A stretch of DNA of 64,000 nt from Diphasiastrum complanatum. Taxonomy: Eukaryota; Streptophyta; Lycopodiopsida; Lycopodiales; Lycopodiaceae. Location: assembly GCA_029204225.1 (NCBI GenBank), contig CM055094.1:70198803-70262802 (forward strand), in the 5' to 3' direction. Shown here one piece after another: positions 1-11,703 of this stretch (position 1 is its first letter; the number at the start of each line of letters is the position of its first letter). The notes under the pieces are model-generated. The model did no database searches. It was given only the letters and a program-made list of their open reading frames with translations, and was not told the DNA's origin. The position numbers and the translations under genes were made by a program.

Positions 1-530
1 CTCTCTCTAACACGTCTATATACACCTAATTTTACCTCCAAATTTTTAAAACTATCGCTCCGCGACCACGCTCTTTTGAAAGTGCTCTTCTCCAACTTTC
101 CCCAACTCCCATTTGTACGGCACCGGTGGCTCAATGTAAAAGCAGAAATCACTTTTTTCTCCACAGCATACATTTTGACTATTTTCCCTCCCCCAAACTC
201 TAGATTCGTAAATCTAGAGCTTTTCAAGGTTTCCATTTTGAAGGTCCTATTCCATTTTTCTAGTTTAAATAAAACCTTAATTGTGGAATATATTTTTATC
301 CTCAAAATCCTAAAAAAATTCTATTTTAAAAAAAAAAGGTGCCCCCCAAAAAAAGGTTGCATAGGCCTCGCTCTATCTCTCTGCGACCACGCTCGTCCTT
401 TTTCAACTTTAAAGCTTGTAAAACTTTTAAAACGTTAAGAAAAAGGCCATTTTTTTACATCAATACACCCATCTCTAGCTGGGCCACATGCAAGAGGCTA
501 CCTTTGGAGGAAACCTCCATAAATGTGCAT
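1..530. repeat. Dispersed repeat R1, copy 1
   Basis: The first ~530 bases closely match 40869-41351. The match starts in a CT-rich stretch and ends in a block containing GGGCCACATGCAAGAGG. The two copies differ by small indels and by a block present only in this one. Small open frames on both strands are not conserved between copies, so I see no gene. The second copy stops abruptly at 41351 where a CACTA fragment begins. This copy runs on into unrelated AT-rich DNA. The repeat class is not recognised. Confidence 0.8.
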
Positions 531-2180
531 TCGAACAGATATTGGAGGTAGCAACTACCTCCGACATACATGACATTTTTTAGATATTCATTTTTTGTCC
601 GCAGGTTGCCTAGAAAACAAGCACAAAACATAACAAAGTGATGGCAGGTTTAAACTAGAACAAAATGAAACAAATGTAGAATGAAGCGTAGAAAACACGA
701 TGACGAAAAAAAACAAAAATGACATGGAGACCCATTTTTTTCGATTTTTTTAATCCTTTTTGAAAAGTACCCATATTTAAAATGCTTCAGCTACTAATTT
801 TGTTAATAGATTTTCATTGATACCTGCAAATTAGCTTATATGAAATAATAATACTATTCAAAATAAAATCATTAGACCACACAACAACTAGAATAACTAA
901 AAAAAAACTTTTTGCTTATTTCCAACAAAAGTTTAATAGTTTCAAGAAATTTTTTTGTTAAATTATGACACAAATTTTAATTAATATTTAAATCTTTACT
1001 TATATTTCAAATACCTATGTGTGTTCATTGAATATTTAAATATTCAAAGATTACAAATAAAATTACTTCTAATAAATTATTATAAAAACACAACGAAGAA
1101 TTAGAATATTAAATACCTGACAACTCATTGCAATTCTAGTTTTGCTAATGATTATTAATGTTAAAGTTTTTAAAAATATTTGAAATTCTAGATTTCAAAT
1201 CATTAAAAAATTGTTAAATATATTTTCTTAACACAAACAAATTTAAAAATATTAAATTAATCAGAAAGATTTCAATACACAATAAAAGAGAATTTATTCT
1301 ACCAAAAAACATCGATATCATTTGTGTCTTTCTCTTTTTCTTGAGTGCCTCTTCCACAGTTTCCTCGACAACTGTACTCACCATGTAATCCTGAATTAGG
1401 ACATTAGCAAACTTCCCTGTATCACCCACTTCCCGCTAGCAGGCGGCTGATGCTAGAGAAAGAGAGAGTGAGAAAGGAGATTACCTTGCATCCAACAAAT
1501 CAAAAAGCCTCCATCCTCCACTTTCCCTTTCTTTCTTGACCTTTCCACACTTGATTTTGCAAGGACTAAGCTAAGAGGAAGAGCAAGAGCAACAAGCAAA
1601 GTGCAAGAGGAGCAAGAAGAACAAGCAAAATGCAAGAGGAGAAAACAAAGAGCAATAGCAAGAGAAGCAACAGGAGCACTCAAATGTGAGGAGAATAAGG
1701 AGAGCAAGGATCAACAAACAAGGAGAGGACTAAGGCAGCAGGTACGTTCCATTGATTCCAACACCCACTCCTCTTCCCTCTTCAAAAATGCCGCGAAAAA
1801 TCTCAATCTTTTTGAAATTTTCAAGAATCTGTCTGAGCCTCGGTATACACCTCACTCTAGCTTCAATATATCGAGGGTAATTTTGAGGCCCTGACTAAAT
1901 TAGAATTAGTATTCCTTGTCTGTTCCGAGGTGCATTCTAAATCAACTAAACATTAATGCATTTTGAAAAAACACAATTTTCAAAGATTGGCGACTCCTCC
2001 TCCCAAGCCTTGTCAAAGAATATATAGTGCACTTGACGGCACAATCTTTTACAAACTAAATTGTATTGATCATCTGGTTAAAGGATGTCATAAGTGTCCA
2101 AACATCGACGTATTTGGCATCCAACCACTATTCTTGGGTGACCAATGCTGGCTAGGTAATGATTTTCTATTTTTGTTTCT
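531..2180. other. AT-rich DNA with a purine-rich block; no gene recognised
   Basis: 531-1450 is AT-rich with no convincing coding potential. 1560-1745 is an A/G-rich block with a partial ~30-base internal duplication. Its plus frame reads as a Gln/Glu/Lys-rich, low-complexity peptide and ends at CAGGTACG, a plausible splice donor. It could be a leader exon of the CACTA gene that begins near 2.8 kb. I could not link it to a family. Confidence 0.5.
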
Positions 2181-2184
2181 CAAC

Positions 2185-2520
2185 TCGCTTATTAACCCGG
2201 TTCTGATTAAGACCTTGACCGGCGGGTGCACTTTTTACCCTAAACTGGCTTATGTATAGAACCGGCGGATATGTTCCTTTGTAAGAACTGGCCACAGTTA
2301 AGAACCGTCCGGTCCCTTTGAGCCTTGGAGCCGGGTATAACCTGAGTATCAATTCACTATACAAAACCTAACATTCATTAATGGCTTTTAGCAAGTGACT
2401 ATTATAGCAATAATCATTTTCAAAATGATTTTTTATTAATTTTTATAAAATAGAGTAGATTGGGAACCAGATATGGGAACCGACGGTTCTTACAGAAACC
2501 CAGTCCGGACCTATTTCTAG
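2185..2520. repeat. Cluster of AACCGG/GAACCG motifs, possible CACTA subterminal region
   Basis: Short motifs of the type AACCGG, GAACCG and the reverse GGTTCT recur in both orientations, for example near 2194, 2216, 2258, 2301 and 2480. GAACCGACGGTTC at about 2477 is itself palindromic. Arrays of short motifs in both orientations are typical of the subterminal regions of En/Spm (CACTA) transposons, and a CACTA transposase exon follows at 2803. No CACTA terminal inverted repeat was found, so the assignment is inference. Confidence 0.4.
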
Positions 2521-2802
2521 AAATCGAGAAAGTCGACAATATAGTATAGTAAAGAAAATGGCGAGAACTGAAGAGCGAGGCTAGCCATGTAATGATGCAC
2601 ATAGGGATGTTTCGCATATCTAGGCGTAATCCGATCTTGCAATTGTGTTTCTAATTTTGAGAGACTAGTTGCACTAGACTCAAATTTAATAATTACATAC
2701 ATGTCTTTTGTGCATCTCAATGCATTTATCTAGTTTGTTTTATGTATTGCTGATCATTTCTAATTTTGTATTCCATCCATTGTCAATTGTGAAGGTGCAT
2801 CA

Positions 2803-3380
2803 ATGCAAATGGCGAGTTCACATTCATCATCCTCGGATGATGAGGCAAGACCATCACATATAGGATTAGAGGCCTGGTTACACCAGAGAATACCATGCCC
2901 ATGTGCGTGATGTAAGTATGCACTGCAACGAGAGCAACGTACCATTATATCACACGTTCGCATGTATGGTCAGATTGAGAGGGAGTCTTAATTTGTGCAT
3001 TGGTTCTTCGGTGAGTTCTACTTTGCAAACCTGTTTGTATTTTTTAATTTATATGCATCATTGAACGCTCATTTTTCATGTATGTTGTTTGGCACCCTTT
3101 TTGATTGGAGGAATATTTTGTTATTCTTGATTGTTGTTGCACTTGTATTGTGTAGGATGATGACTCAAATGAGACACAACACACGAGGATGTGCCATTCA
3201 TGGATGACATGATGGATGCATTCTTCACAAATCCACCCAAGGCTACATTGACAAGGGAAGAAGAGATGAAGCGTGGCTTGGATTCCACTCCTTTGTATGA
3301 GGGTGCACAAATGTCAAAGTTTCGACCTTGTTTACTACTTTTGAACTTGCAAACTAAGTACGGTTGGTCATATTCGAGCA
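2803..3380 (+). pseudogene. CACTA (En/Spm) transposase, N-terminal fragment, copy A part 1
   Basis: The region near 2880-2990 reads as a segment resembling the N-terminal transposase-associated domain of plant CACTA proteins (IPCPCA followed by a basic and His-containing stretch, broken by a stop). After a probable intron, 3150-3380 reads DDMMDAFFTNPPKATLTREE and then a segment ending in KYGWS. This is the conserved block upstream of the TNP2 transposase domain. The same block is at 21880-22110. At 3381 the homology stops at a gypsy LTR and resumes at 11704, so this gene was split by an insertion. Stops and frame changes show it is dead. Confidence 0.75.
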
Positions 3381-3800
3381 TGTTGGAGGGTTAACAAATC
3401 CCAAGGCAACCCAAACCCTAGTTAAAAAGTGAGAGGGATTTGGCACCATCCGTGTGTAAGTCCAACCCGATTGTCACATAGTTATTTGATTAGTTAAAAG
3501 TCAATAAAAGGACTTTAGGCCTTTTTTGGGGGGACTTTTAATGTCGTAGGGCCTAAATGTCAAGTTAGTGAACAAAGTTGGGTTTCTCTCCAATTTTCAT
3601 GGTTCCCACACTTTTTTAAGTTTGAATAATTAGGGAGGTAAAAATGGACCAATAGGATTTAGAGGCCCAGATCCTCCTCTCTACTATAAAAAGGGACAAT
3701 TGCTCCTCATGTTCATTTCCTCAATTCATAAAGCAGATTTGTTCTCTTTAGAAATGGATTGATGAATGTCCTTGCTCTTCTTCTTTCCTTCTCCATGATC
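3381..3800 (+). repeat. Gypsy copy 1 5' LTR, U3/R part only
   Basis: This aligns with the first ~420 bases of the right LTR (10981-11403), including the TATAAA at 3685-3690. After about 3800 the two sequences share nothing recognisable. The right LTR continues for another 300 bases as U5. The left copy has therefore probably lost U5, the primer-binding site and part of the leader, or was recombined there. Confidence 0.8.
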
Positions 3801-4426
3801 TCATATTGCCATATTTTAGCCAAAAAAGTCACTTTTTCGCAGAAATACTAGTATTACTCTTGATCCTCTACCAAAACCTTCACCGACTTTTCAGTGAATT
3901 CTATTTATAATAAAATACTATTTTTGAGTTTGGCGAAGATTCTTCTTGATCAGATCACAAAAAATCTTGATTTTTACCCTTGCCAAACTACAGTTTTTTT
4001 ATGTCAAAAACCTTTGTCCGGTTTTTCATAGTTTTATCTATGTCAAATCTTTCATCTAAGAGGTCGACGAAGGTTATTTCCCAAGAAATTCTTAGAAAAT
4101 TTGTTCAGAGTTTTTTTTTCCCAAAATAACATTGTTGAACCTTCGTCGAGAGAATCTTTGTCTAGTGAACCTTCGCCAATCCTATTTTTAGTTTTTGATT
4201 TTCCAGATCAAGTCTCTGTCAAAATTTGGATCAAATCTGATATATTCTAATTTGGATTCTGAGAGATTTATCATTTTTGAGAAGTATCGATTGATCAAAT
4301 TTTGAAATCTTTTTCATGATATAGAATCAAATTTTCTGGAAAGAGGAATAGATCTAGTAGATCTGATTTGAGGTAGTTTTTTTATTGAAAAATCTAGATC
4401 CAATCTCATTGTCTCCTTGATCTAAG
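3801..4426 (+). other. Gypsy copy 1 leader, non-coding
   Basis: This AT-rich leader lies between the LTR remnant and the gag start. Motifs containing CTTCGTCGA or CTTCGCC recur. No primer-binding site adjacent to the LTR was found and there is no open frame. Confidence 0.55.
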
Positions 4427-6983
4427 ATGGCTGAATCCTGTGAAGCCTATAGCGAGATTTATCCTCAAGACAAACTTAAGTTGTTTCCTATGGCCTTAAC
4501 AGGCGCAACACAAGATTGGTACTATAATCAAGATGAAACTGAGTGTACAGATTGAGAGGCTGTTAAACGAGCCCTTATCACACGGTTCAAACCGCGGAAG
4601 TTTATGGAAGTCCCTTTTCTACTTTCAAGTAAAATTAAAATGGGAAAGTGGGAAATGGTTCGAGATTTCATTGAACGGGTGAAACGCCTCAAAGCTGATT
4701 AACAAAAATGTCATGATTATGTGATTTTTGTCAGGTCTACCTAAACGGATCAGACGTGAGCTGAAATGCCATAATGAGTATGCACTCTTGCGACATGCTA
4801 TGGATGATGCAATTCGGGAGGAGGATGAAGATTCAGATGATGAGCCAAATATCAGTATGTTGTCTTATACAACATGGCAGACTACTACAACTTCCACCAC
4901 TATTGCATCAATGAATGCCAACGCTACTGCAGAAATGATGCTCAATGAGTTCAAGAAACTTGGGAAGAACCAGCAAAAATAAATGGAAAAGTTGCAGTCG
5001 CAATTTGATGAGAAGATCAAAGCATTGAAAAATTTCCAGTACAAGCATACAAGGAACTTGAGAAGTTTGTAAAGTCTTTTCTGGTGTTCTCTTTGTATAG
5101 GAATTCACATAGTGAACGAGTGTCCTCAATTGAAAAAAACGAATGGAAATCAGTGTTTGCCATCCATGTAATACACCTGACCATGAGACTATTTTTGGTA
5201 ACTTCAACCCTCGGATAATTCAGCAACAATATGCCCAAATGGGATATCACAAACCATGAGAAGATCAAAGCATTGGAAAATTTCCACGTACAAGCAAACA
5301 AGGAACCTGAGAAGTTTGTAAAGACTTTTCCTACCAAGGAAAATGTCTGGTATTCTATTTGTACAGAAAATTACACAGTGAACGAGTGTCCTCAATTGAA
5401 AAAATGAATGGAAATCAGTGTTTGCCATTTGTGTAATTCACATGACCATGAGACTGATTTTTGTAACTTCAACCCTCGGATAATTCAGCAACAATATGTC
5501 CAAATGGGATATCGAGAACCACAATCTGGAGGAAATCCAGCAGCTAGACCTCGACAATCTGCTCTTGGATACTCGGAACGTTTAGCTTTACCTGCCCCAC
5601 CAAAGCACTCTACTCCTCCTAACAATTTGATGGAACCAGAACCATACATAAGTGTTGAGCAATGGAACTATGGTAATGAACAAGAAGGTGGATCTTCAGG
5701 TGGATCTTCAGAACAATATGCTATTTATGATGCCGCTCAACAACAAGCATCAAAGCATTGGAAAATTTCCACGTAAAAGCAAACAAGGAACCTGAGAAGT
5801 TTGTAAAGACTTTTCCTACCAAGGAAAATGTCTGGTATTCTATTTGTACAGAAAATCACACAGTGAATGAATGTCCTCAATTGAAAAGATGAATGGAAAT
5901 CAGTGTTTGCCATTTGTGTAATTCACATGACCATGAGACTGATTTTTGTAACTTCAACCCTCGGATAATTCAGCAACAATATGTCCAAATGGGATATCGA
6001 GAACCACAATCTGGAGGAAATCCAGCAGCTAGACCTCGACAATCTACTCTTGGATACCCGGAACGTTTAGCTTTACCTGCCCCACCAAAGCACTCTGCTC
6101 CTCCTACCAATTTGATGGAACCAGAATCATACATAAGTGCTGAGCAATGGAACTATGGTAATTAACAAGAAGGTGGATCTTCAGGTGGATCTTTGGAACA
6201 ATATGCTATTTATGATGTCGCTCAACAACAAGCGTCTAGAAATTGGACCAGAGCACCACTTGGATGCTTTGCATGTGGAGAAAATCACAGAGTTGCAGAA
6301 TGTCCAAATAAAAGATTATTTGTACCATTCTATCGTGACTATGGTTATGGGCATTGCTATAAAGAATGTCCAGCAAGACCGAAAGCACCACCAACTACAG
6401 CTCCTGTAAATTTGATAACAATCAAGCTAAGACCAGTAGCTCAGATTAAATCAAGTGCACCCTTGATGGTGGTCACCAGAGCACAGAAGCAGAAAGAACC
6501 AGTAGCGGATCTAGTACCTGCTGATTCTATACCATTGAATGGTACACCAACAACATCGGGAGTCTATCCATATCTTAATGCAGAAAAATGAAGATATCAG
6601 ATTATGAGGCAGTGGATCACAAATCTGCAAGAAGGAGAGGAGCTTGAAGGTACTAAAGCAACAATAGAAGTTCATTCTTCACCATTGCAGCCTCCAAGAA
6701 ATTTACGTACGGATATGAATGATCAGTTACATCATCATAAAGAACCCTTCAAGATGACTGAATCGGAAGCACCGCAAACAGAACTGCTCATGGACATTTT
6801 GTCTAGCAAGATCAATATCTCATTGGGAGAGTTCCTGAAGTCGGTGCCAAAAGCAAAAGAAGTCTTAGCACAAAAGTTAGCTCAAGAAGAACCAGAAGTC
6901 CATCAGGAGCCACTTTTTTGTGCTGGATTTGAAGAATCTAATGAAGTACTCCATGTTGGAGCTGCTTGGGAAAGTGACAAAAG
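4427..6983 (+). pseudogene. Gypsy copy 1 gag (capsid and zinc-knuckle nucleocapsid)
   Basis: Gag packages the element RNA into virus-like particles. The chosen ATG at 4427 opens a frame with the Ty3/gypsy capsid signature LTGATQDWYY and, after a TGA where Trp is expected, an RFKPRKF stretch. The nucleocapsid part carries several knuckles: ICTENHTVNEC (first Cys changed to Tyr in the duplicated units), CHLCNSHDHETDFC, and CFACGENHRVAEC at 6265-6303. The first and last have only three residues before the His, where the usual number is four. A TGA between the first two knuckles is also present in copies 2 and 3. The knuckle region is present three times in tandem. The frame then continues to about 6983, just before protease. 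Confidence 0.8.
5010..6230 (+). repeat. Tandem triplication inside gypsy gag
   Basis: Three direct units begin at about 5010, 5261 and 5747, each with AAGCATTG(G)AAAA. Unit 1 is ~250 bases (truncated), unit 2 ~486 bases, and unit 3 runs on into the intact downstream gag. Each unit carries the first two zinc knuckles. Copies 2 and 3 of the element have this region once, so the expansion is private to copy 1. Confidence 0.85.
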
Positions 6984-8109
6984 AATATCACTATGTCGAT
7001 ACAACATAGACAATTTCCTAAAGAAGCAACTATGATAGATGGCGCTTTGGGAGTTAACCTGATTTCTACAAAGCTATGTGCAAAATGGGGCCTTACAAAG
7101 ATCAAGCTTGTTACTTTTGCTATTAAGCTAGCTGATCAAACGACAGTTTGTCCGCGAGGAATGGTTGAAGATATACCTCTAATAATTGCAGGAGTACAAT
7201 TTGTCATTACTTTCGTGGTGATGGACTTACCAGAAGTGCCAAATGTCTATCGAGTTTTATTGGGACGTCCATGGTTACTAGTTGCTCAAGTAGTTCATAA
7301 CTGGGGTACCGAAAAAATCACTTTTGAAAATCATGAACGTGTAGTTAAAGTGGATCCTACAACTTAGACTATCAACGATTCGTCAACAACGGATCATACT
7401 TGTGATCGACCATAGAAGAATTTGGGAGTTCACTACGATTCTCAAATGGATATTGTCATTTGGAATGAAGCTCTTGCAACGATTGATTGTACAACAGGAT
7501 AAATGTGTCAACAAGGTAAACAAGCAGGTTTGAGCGAGATTTTCTTATTAGATTGAACTTTGGATACACCAATCACATGTCCACTAAATGTGTTGAATGT
7601 AGTCTGGATATCAATGGAAGCTATACCAGATCCAATTGAGGATGAACTCAAATTTGTAAGTCATGCCTTGACATATGATGGCAATGATGAACTTATGGAT
7701 GAGCAAATTCTAAATCATATGGATCCGACCAGATTTGGAGTGCGTAATATTCCTGATGAACCAACAATAAAACTGGCCAAAGCAGCTATATTGAAGGAAG
7801 AGAGGATCATAGGATCGATGACGAAGAAACAAGCTAAGCAACTTTATAATATGGTCCTAAAATTTTCCTTAAAAGATTGATTCAAACAAAGTGGCACCCT
7901 TACTAGATAAAGGCAAAGGAAAAGTCGAGGATGATTCTTCAAGTCAGAATTCTAGTAAGACATCATCGTCTAGGAAGTCTTCGCCTTTGAAGAAGATTTT
8001 ATTTTCTCAGAAGTCATCACCTCCATGATCAATTCCTGCTAAGAAGGCTAAGCGAAGATCCAAGACAAATACTTTCGAAAAGGAACAAACAGATGTAGTC
8101 CAACATGAT
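6984..8109 (+). pseudogene. Gypsy copy 1 aspartic protease and protease-RT spacer
   Basis: The retroviral-type protease domain (6993-7367) carries the active-site motif IDGALGVNLIS. The usual plant gypsy motif is DxGAS, and copy 2 reads IDGASGVNLIS. It ends in the conserved LLGRPWLL block. It would cleave the gag-pol polyprotein in the particle. From 7370 to 8109 there is acidic and Ser/Lys-rich polyprotein linker with several stops (7560-7880 is its longest open stretch). Frame changes separate it from gag and RT. Confidence 0.75.
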
Positions 8110-9765
8110 ATGTCGAAGCACTTTAAACGTTATACACTGGATGATGTGGTTAGCATGTTACCTAAAGCACATCGTGAACTTGAAGAACACGTGCCAGAAT
8201 CGAAAGAGGTTTATGATGGCCCAGCTAGGATGCAGCCAATGAATCTTGCCGAACCAAGAGAACCGAAAAAGGTTGTACAAGTTGGATCCCAACTTAATCT
8301 TGAACAATATCAAGCACTACGCATGTTACTTATTAAGTATCAGGATTGCTTTGCATGGACTTATCAAGATCTGAAGGGTATTCCGTCATCAGTGATTGAA
8401 GATACCATACCTTTAGTACCCGATGCAATTCCAAAGGTTACAAAGTTCTATCGTTGTAATCCTAATGTTGCAAATCTGATAGAGAAAGAACTTCGAAGAT
8501 TGCTTGACACCGATTTCATTCATGAGATCGAGCATACCGAATGGATTTCACCGATTGTCATTGTTTCTAAGAATAATGGGAAATTGTGAATCTGTGTGAT
8601 TCTCAAAACGTTGAACAAAGTGACGCGGAAGGATCACTTTCCGTTACCTTTTACTGTAAGCATTTTGGATTGCCTTGCTGGAGCAAAAGCTTATAGTTTC
8701 TTGGATGGATTTAATGGTTACAACCAGGTTAAGATTGCACTTGCAAATCGCCACAAAACTGCTTTTGCAACATAATGGGGCACCTATGCTTACAAAGTAA
8801 TGCCGTTTGGACTCTGTAATGCACCAAGTTCATTTCAAAGAGTAATGCAATTTGCTTTAAAAATTATCTGTAGAAATTTCTTGAAATTTACTTGGATGAC
8901 CTGGGAGTACACAATACAAATACAGACCACCTGGATCGATTGGAGAAAGTATTTGAAAGATGTCGCAAATATCAGATTTCTCTAAATTCAAAAAAATGTC
9001 AGATATGGGTTTCCCATGGAGTTGTGCTTGGACATGTGATATCGAGACATGGTATTGGCACAGATTATTCTAAGATCAAGGTTATTGTGGAATTGCCACC
9101 GCCAACAACAATTCGTGGAGTCGATGTGTTTATGGGTCATGCGAACTACTATCGAATTTTTATTATTTTCTTTGTGGATTTAGCACGACCAATATACAAA
9201 CTGACTATTGTTCCTATTTGGACGGTAGAGGTGTTAGAAGCCTTTGAAAAGTTAAAAAAAGCATTAACTTCAGCACCAATATTGCGTTTACCAGAATGGA
9301 CGATAGAATTTCATGCTCATACGGATGCCTCAAAATACACCATTGGATCAGTTTTGACACAGCCATGTGATTATAAGTAGGATTATCCTATACGATTTGC
9401 AAGCATACAGCTTACAGATCCGGAGAAGAAGTATTCAACAGTAGAACGTGAAGCATTAGCCATGATTTTTTTTGTTCGAAAATTTCGTCACTACCTCATG
9501 GAAACGCACTTTGCATTTTATACGGATCATCAGCCGTTACTTTACTTGGTAAACAAGACGTGCAATAGTGGATGTATTGCAAGATGGTTATTGTTATTGA
9601 CTGAATTTGACTTTCAAATTGTGGTTCGAAAGGGGAAGCAGCATTATCTAGCCAATCACATTTCGCGAATCGAGTCCGCACCAGTTAATATTGAAGTGGA
9701 TGATGAATTGCCAGATGATGCATTGCTCTATGTCGAAGCAGGACCTGAGTGGGCATCGGACTGAT
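8110..9765 (+). pseudogene. Gypsy copy 1 reverse transcriptase and RNase H
   Basis: The RT core is recognisable as EWISPIVIV, then HFPLPFT, AYSFLDGFNGYNQV, MPFGLCNAPSSFQ and YLDD (8889-8900). RNase H follows: HTDASKYTIGSVL, EREALAMIFFVRKF and YTDHQPLLYL. Lesions are a TGA at 8587-8589, a stop in the block before MPFGL, a one-base frame change between the MPFGL helix and YLDD, and a TAG near 9378. The first three also occur in copy 2, so they predate the split of the copies. The enzyme would copy element RNA into cDNA in the cytoplasmic particle, but this copy cannot be functional. Confidence 0.88.
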
Positions 9766-10386
9766 GCTAGGACAACCGAATGACTCCTTGACAAAAGTAC
9801 AAAAGAGACAATTGATTCATAAGGCTCAACCTTGTCAATTAATTGCAGGACAATTGTATCATAGTGGATCAGACAATATTTTACGAAAATGTGTTTTACC
9901 GCATGAAGTACCAGACTTAATCATGTTTTCACATGATGGCATGGCTGGAGGACACTTTTGTACAGATATTACTGTTTGCAAACTTTTACAATCAGGGTGT
10001 TGGTGGCCTATGCTTCATAAGGACACAAAAAATTTTATTTAGACATGTGATATTTGCCAGCGAGCACGACGGCCTACTCGACAGAATTATGAACCCTTGC
10101 ATCCGGTTTTATCACAAGCACCGTTTGAAAAATGGGGACTGGATTATGTTTGTCCTATTCACCCTACTGCGCAAGGATCTCAGGCCCGATACATTATCGT
10201 AGCAACTGATTATATGAACAAATGGGTTGAAGCCAAAGCTGTCAAAGTTGCAGATGCGAAATCTACGGCCAAGTTTTTGTATGAAAATATTATAATCAGA
10301 TTTGGATGTCCGATTGAGATTGTTAGTGATCGGGGTACACACTTTGTTAATCAAACAATAAAGTGTTTACTAGAAGATTTTTATTA
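9749..10386 (+). pseudogene. Gypsy copy 1 integrase, zinc-binding and core domains
   Basis: The HHCC zinc-binding domain is visible as SHDGMAGGHF, CWWPMLHKD and, past a TAG, TCDICQR. The catalytic core follows with the first Asp in WGLDYVCP and the second in IVSDRGTHF. The frame stops at 10387 before the third catalytic residue (Glu) and the usual downstream gypsy block. The same end point is seen in copy 2. Integrase would insert the cDNA into the genome. Confidence 0.85.
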
Positions 10387-10980
10387 AGTGCCAATGTCGA
10401 GAGAAAATAAATGGAAAGATTTGAGACTGGCTATGGACAAAATCACCATCATCCATCAGCCATATAGCTTGGCAATCATCCATCAGCCATCATCCATTAG
10501 CCCTACAGCTTGGCAATCTTAGTGGACTTCCACCGAGCCTTACAAGCCTATCATAGAGAGTATGTCCACTCTCCAGATCCAATGGTGCGACAATCGACAA
10601 TGTTTGCTAAAGATCTAACTCTGTTGGCGTCAGTGGCAACCAGATGTGATGATTGTCTCCCTCCTCTAGCATTTGATCCAAATAAGCCGATGGCCTCAGA
10701 GCAAATCAAAGATCAGCTGTCGGTTGCTCGTTTATACTTTCGTGCAACAATGATGGGAGGCTCTTGGGAATCACGCTTCACATCATGGACAACCTCAAAG
10801 TGGATTACCGGAGCCCATCGTTGCTCTACCACACAATTTGAATTTTAATACTGCACGCCTCGACTTTATGGAGAAGGTGTTGTACCATTTAATCAAGATT
10901 CGGCGTGAAGCCAATAAAAGTCCCCAATAACTGCATATTGCAAGTGTCGTGGGACCGCCACCAGTTCTGGTGGGGGATAC
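10387..10980 (+). other. Gypsy copy 1 region 3' of integrase, with polypurine tract
   Basis: This segment is shared with copy 2 (32612-33184) and holds an open stretch at 10510-10848 that does not resemble the normal integrase C-terminus. 10440-10515 is a small local duplication of ATCCATCAGCC-type motifs absent in copy 2. It ends with the purine tract GGTGGGGGA just before the right LTR, which would prime plus-strand synthesis. Confidence 0.6.
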
Positions 10981-11703
10981 TGTTGGGGGGTTTGCGGATC
11001 CCAAGGCAACCCAAACCCTAGCTAATAAGTGAGGGAGATTTGGCACCCTACGTGTGTAAGTCCAACCCGATGATCACATAGTTATTTGATTAGTTAAAAG
11101 TCAATCAAAAGACTTTAGGCCATTTTTGTGGGACTTTTAATGTCGCGGGGCCTAAATGTCAAGTTAGTGAATAAAGTTGGGTTTCCCTCCAATTTTGATG
11201 GTTCCCACACTTTTTTAAATTTAAATAATTAGGGAGGTAGAAATGGACCAATAGGATTCAGAGGCCAGGGTCTTCCTCTCTACTATAAAAAGAGACCAAC
11301 TTGAGTTGCTCCTCATGTTCATTTTCTCATTTCAATAAAGCGGATTGGTTCTCTTCAGAAATGGATTGATGAATGTCCTTGCTCTTCTACTTTCGTTCTC
11401 CATCTCTCATGCTTTCTTTGGTTTTTGCTAATTGTTGGATCTGAATGTTATTGGGATTGTATGTTATTATACTTTTTATGAGAGAGAAAGAGTAAGCTAT
11501 CTTTGTTGTGGATGCGTAGTGTTAATGGATCATAGTGTTAATGGATGTTAGTGTCAGATTTGGATCCTCCATTCATGTTGAAATCTGAACTATACTATTG
11601 CTCTCATAGGAACGAACCTACACATGACAACTAACTTCGTCTCTTTAATGCTAGATTGACTAGATCTTGGATTTAGATTAGGCAAGGAATGAAACCCACT
11701 ACA
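10981..11703 (+). repeat. Gypsy copy 1 3' LTR
   Basis: It starts TGTTGG after the polypurine tract and ends ACTACA before the GAGTG target duplication, 723 bases in all. It has a TATA box at 11284-11289 and a polyadenylation signal AATAAA at 11334-11339, which place U3, R and U5. The first ~420 bases match the other LTRs at 3381 and 33185. The right end is set by comparison with the uninterrupted CACTA paralogue at about 22107. Confidence 0.85.

Larger units (their letters stand above)
3381..11703 (+). mobile_element. Ty3/gypsy LTR retrotransposon, copy 1, inserted in a CACTA element
   Basis: The order is LTR, leader, gag, protease, reverse transcriptase, RNase H, integrase, polypurine tract, LTR, all on the plus strand. 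This is the Ty3/gypsy order. The left LTR begins TGTTGG at 3381 and the right LTR begins TGTTGG at 10981 and ends CTACA at 11703. The flanking five bases are GAGCA (3376-3380) and GAGTG (11704-11708), and the uninterrupted CACTA paralogue has GAGCG there. All frames contain stops and frameshifts, many shared with copy 2 at 27.9-33.6 kb, so it is not autonomous. Confidence 0.9.

Noticed and set aside
76-438. 120-codon open frame at the window start
   Set aside because: The matching repeat at 40.9 kb does not keep it open and composition is low-complexity.
1601-1894. Gln/Glu/Lys-rich open frame
   Set aside because: The purine-rich tract explains it. No homologue or start context supports a gene, though it may be a leader exon.
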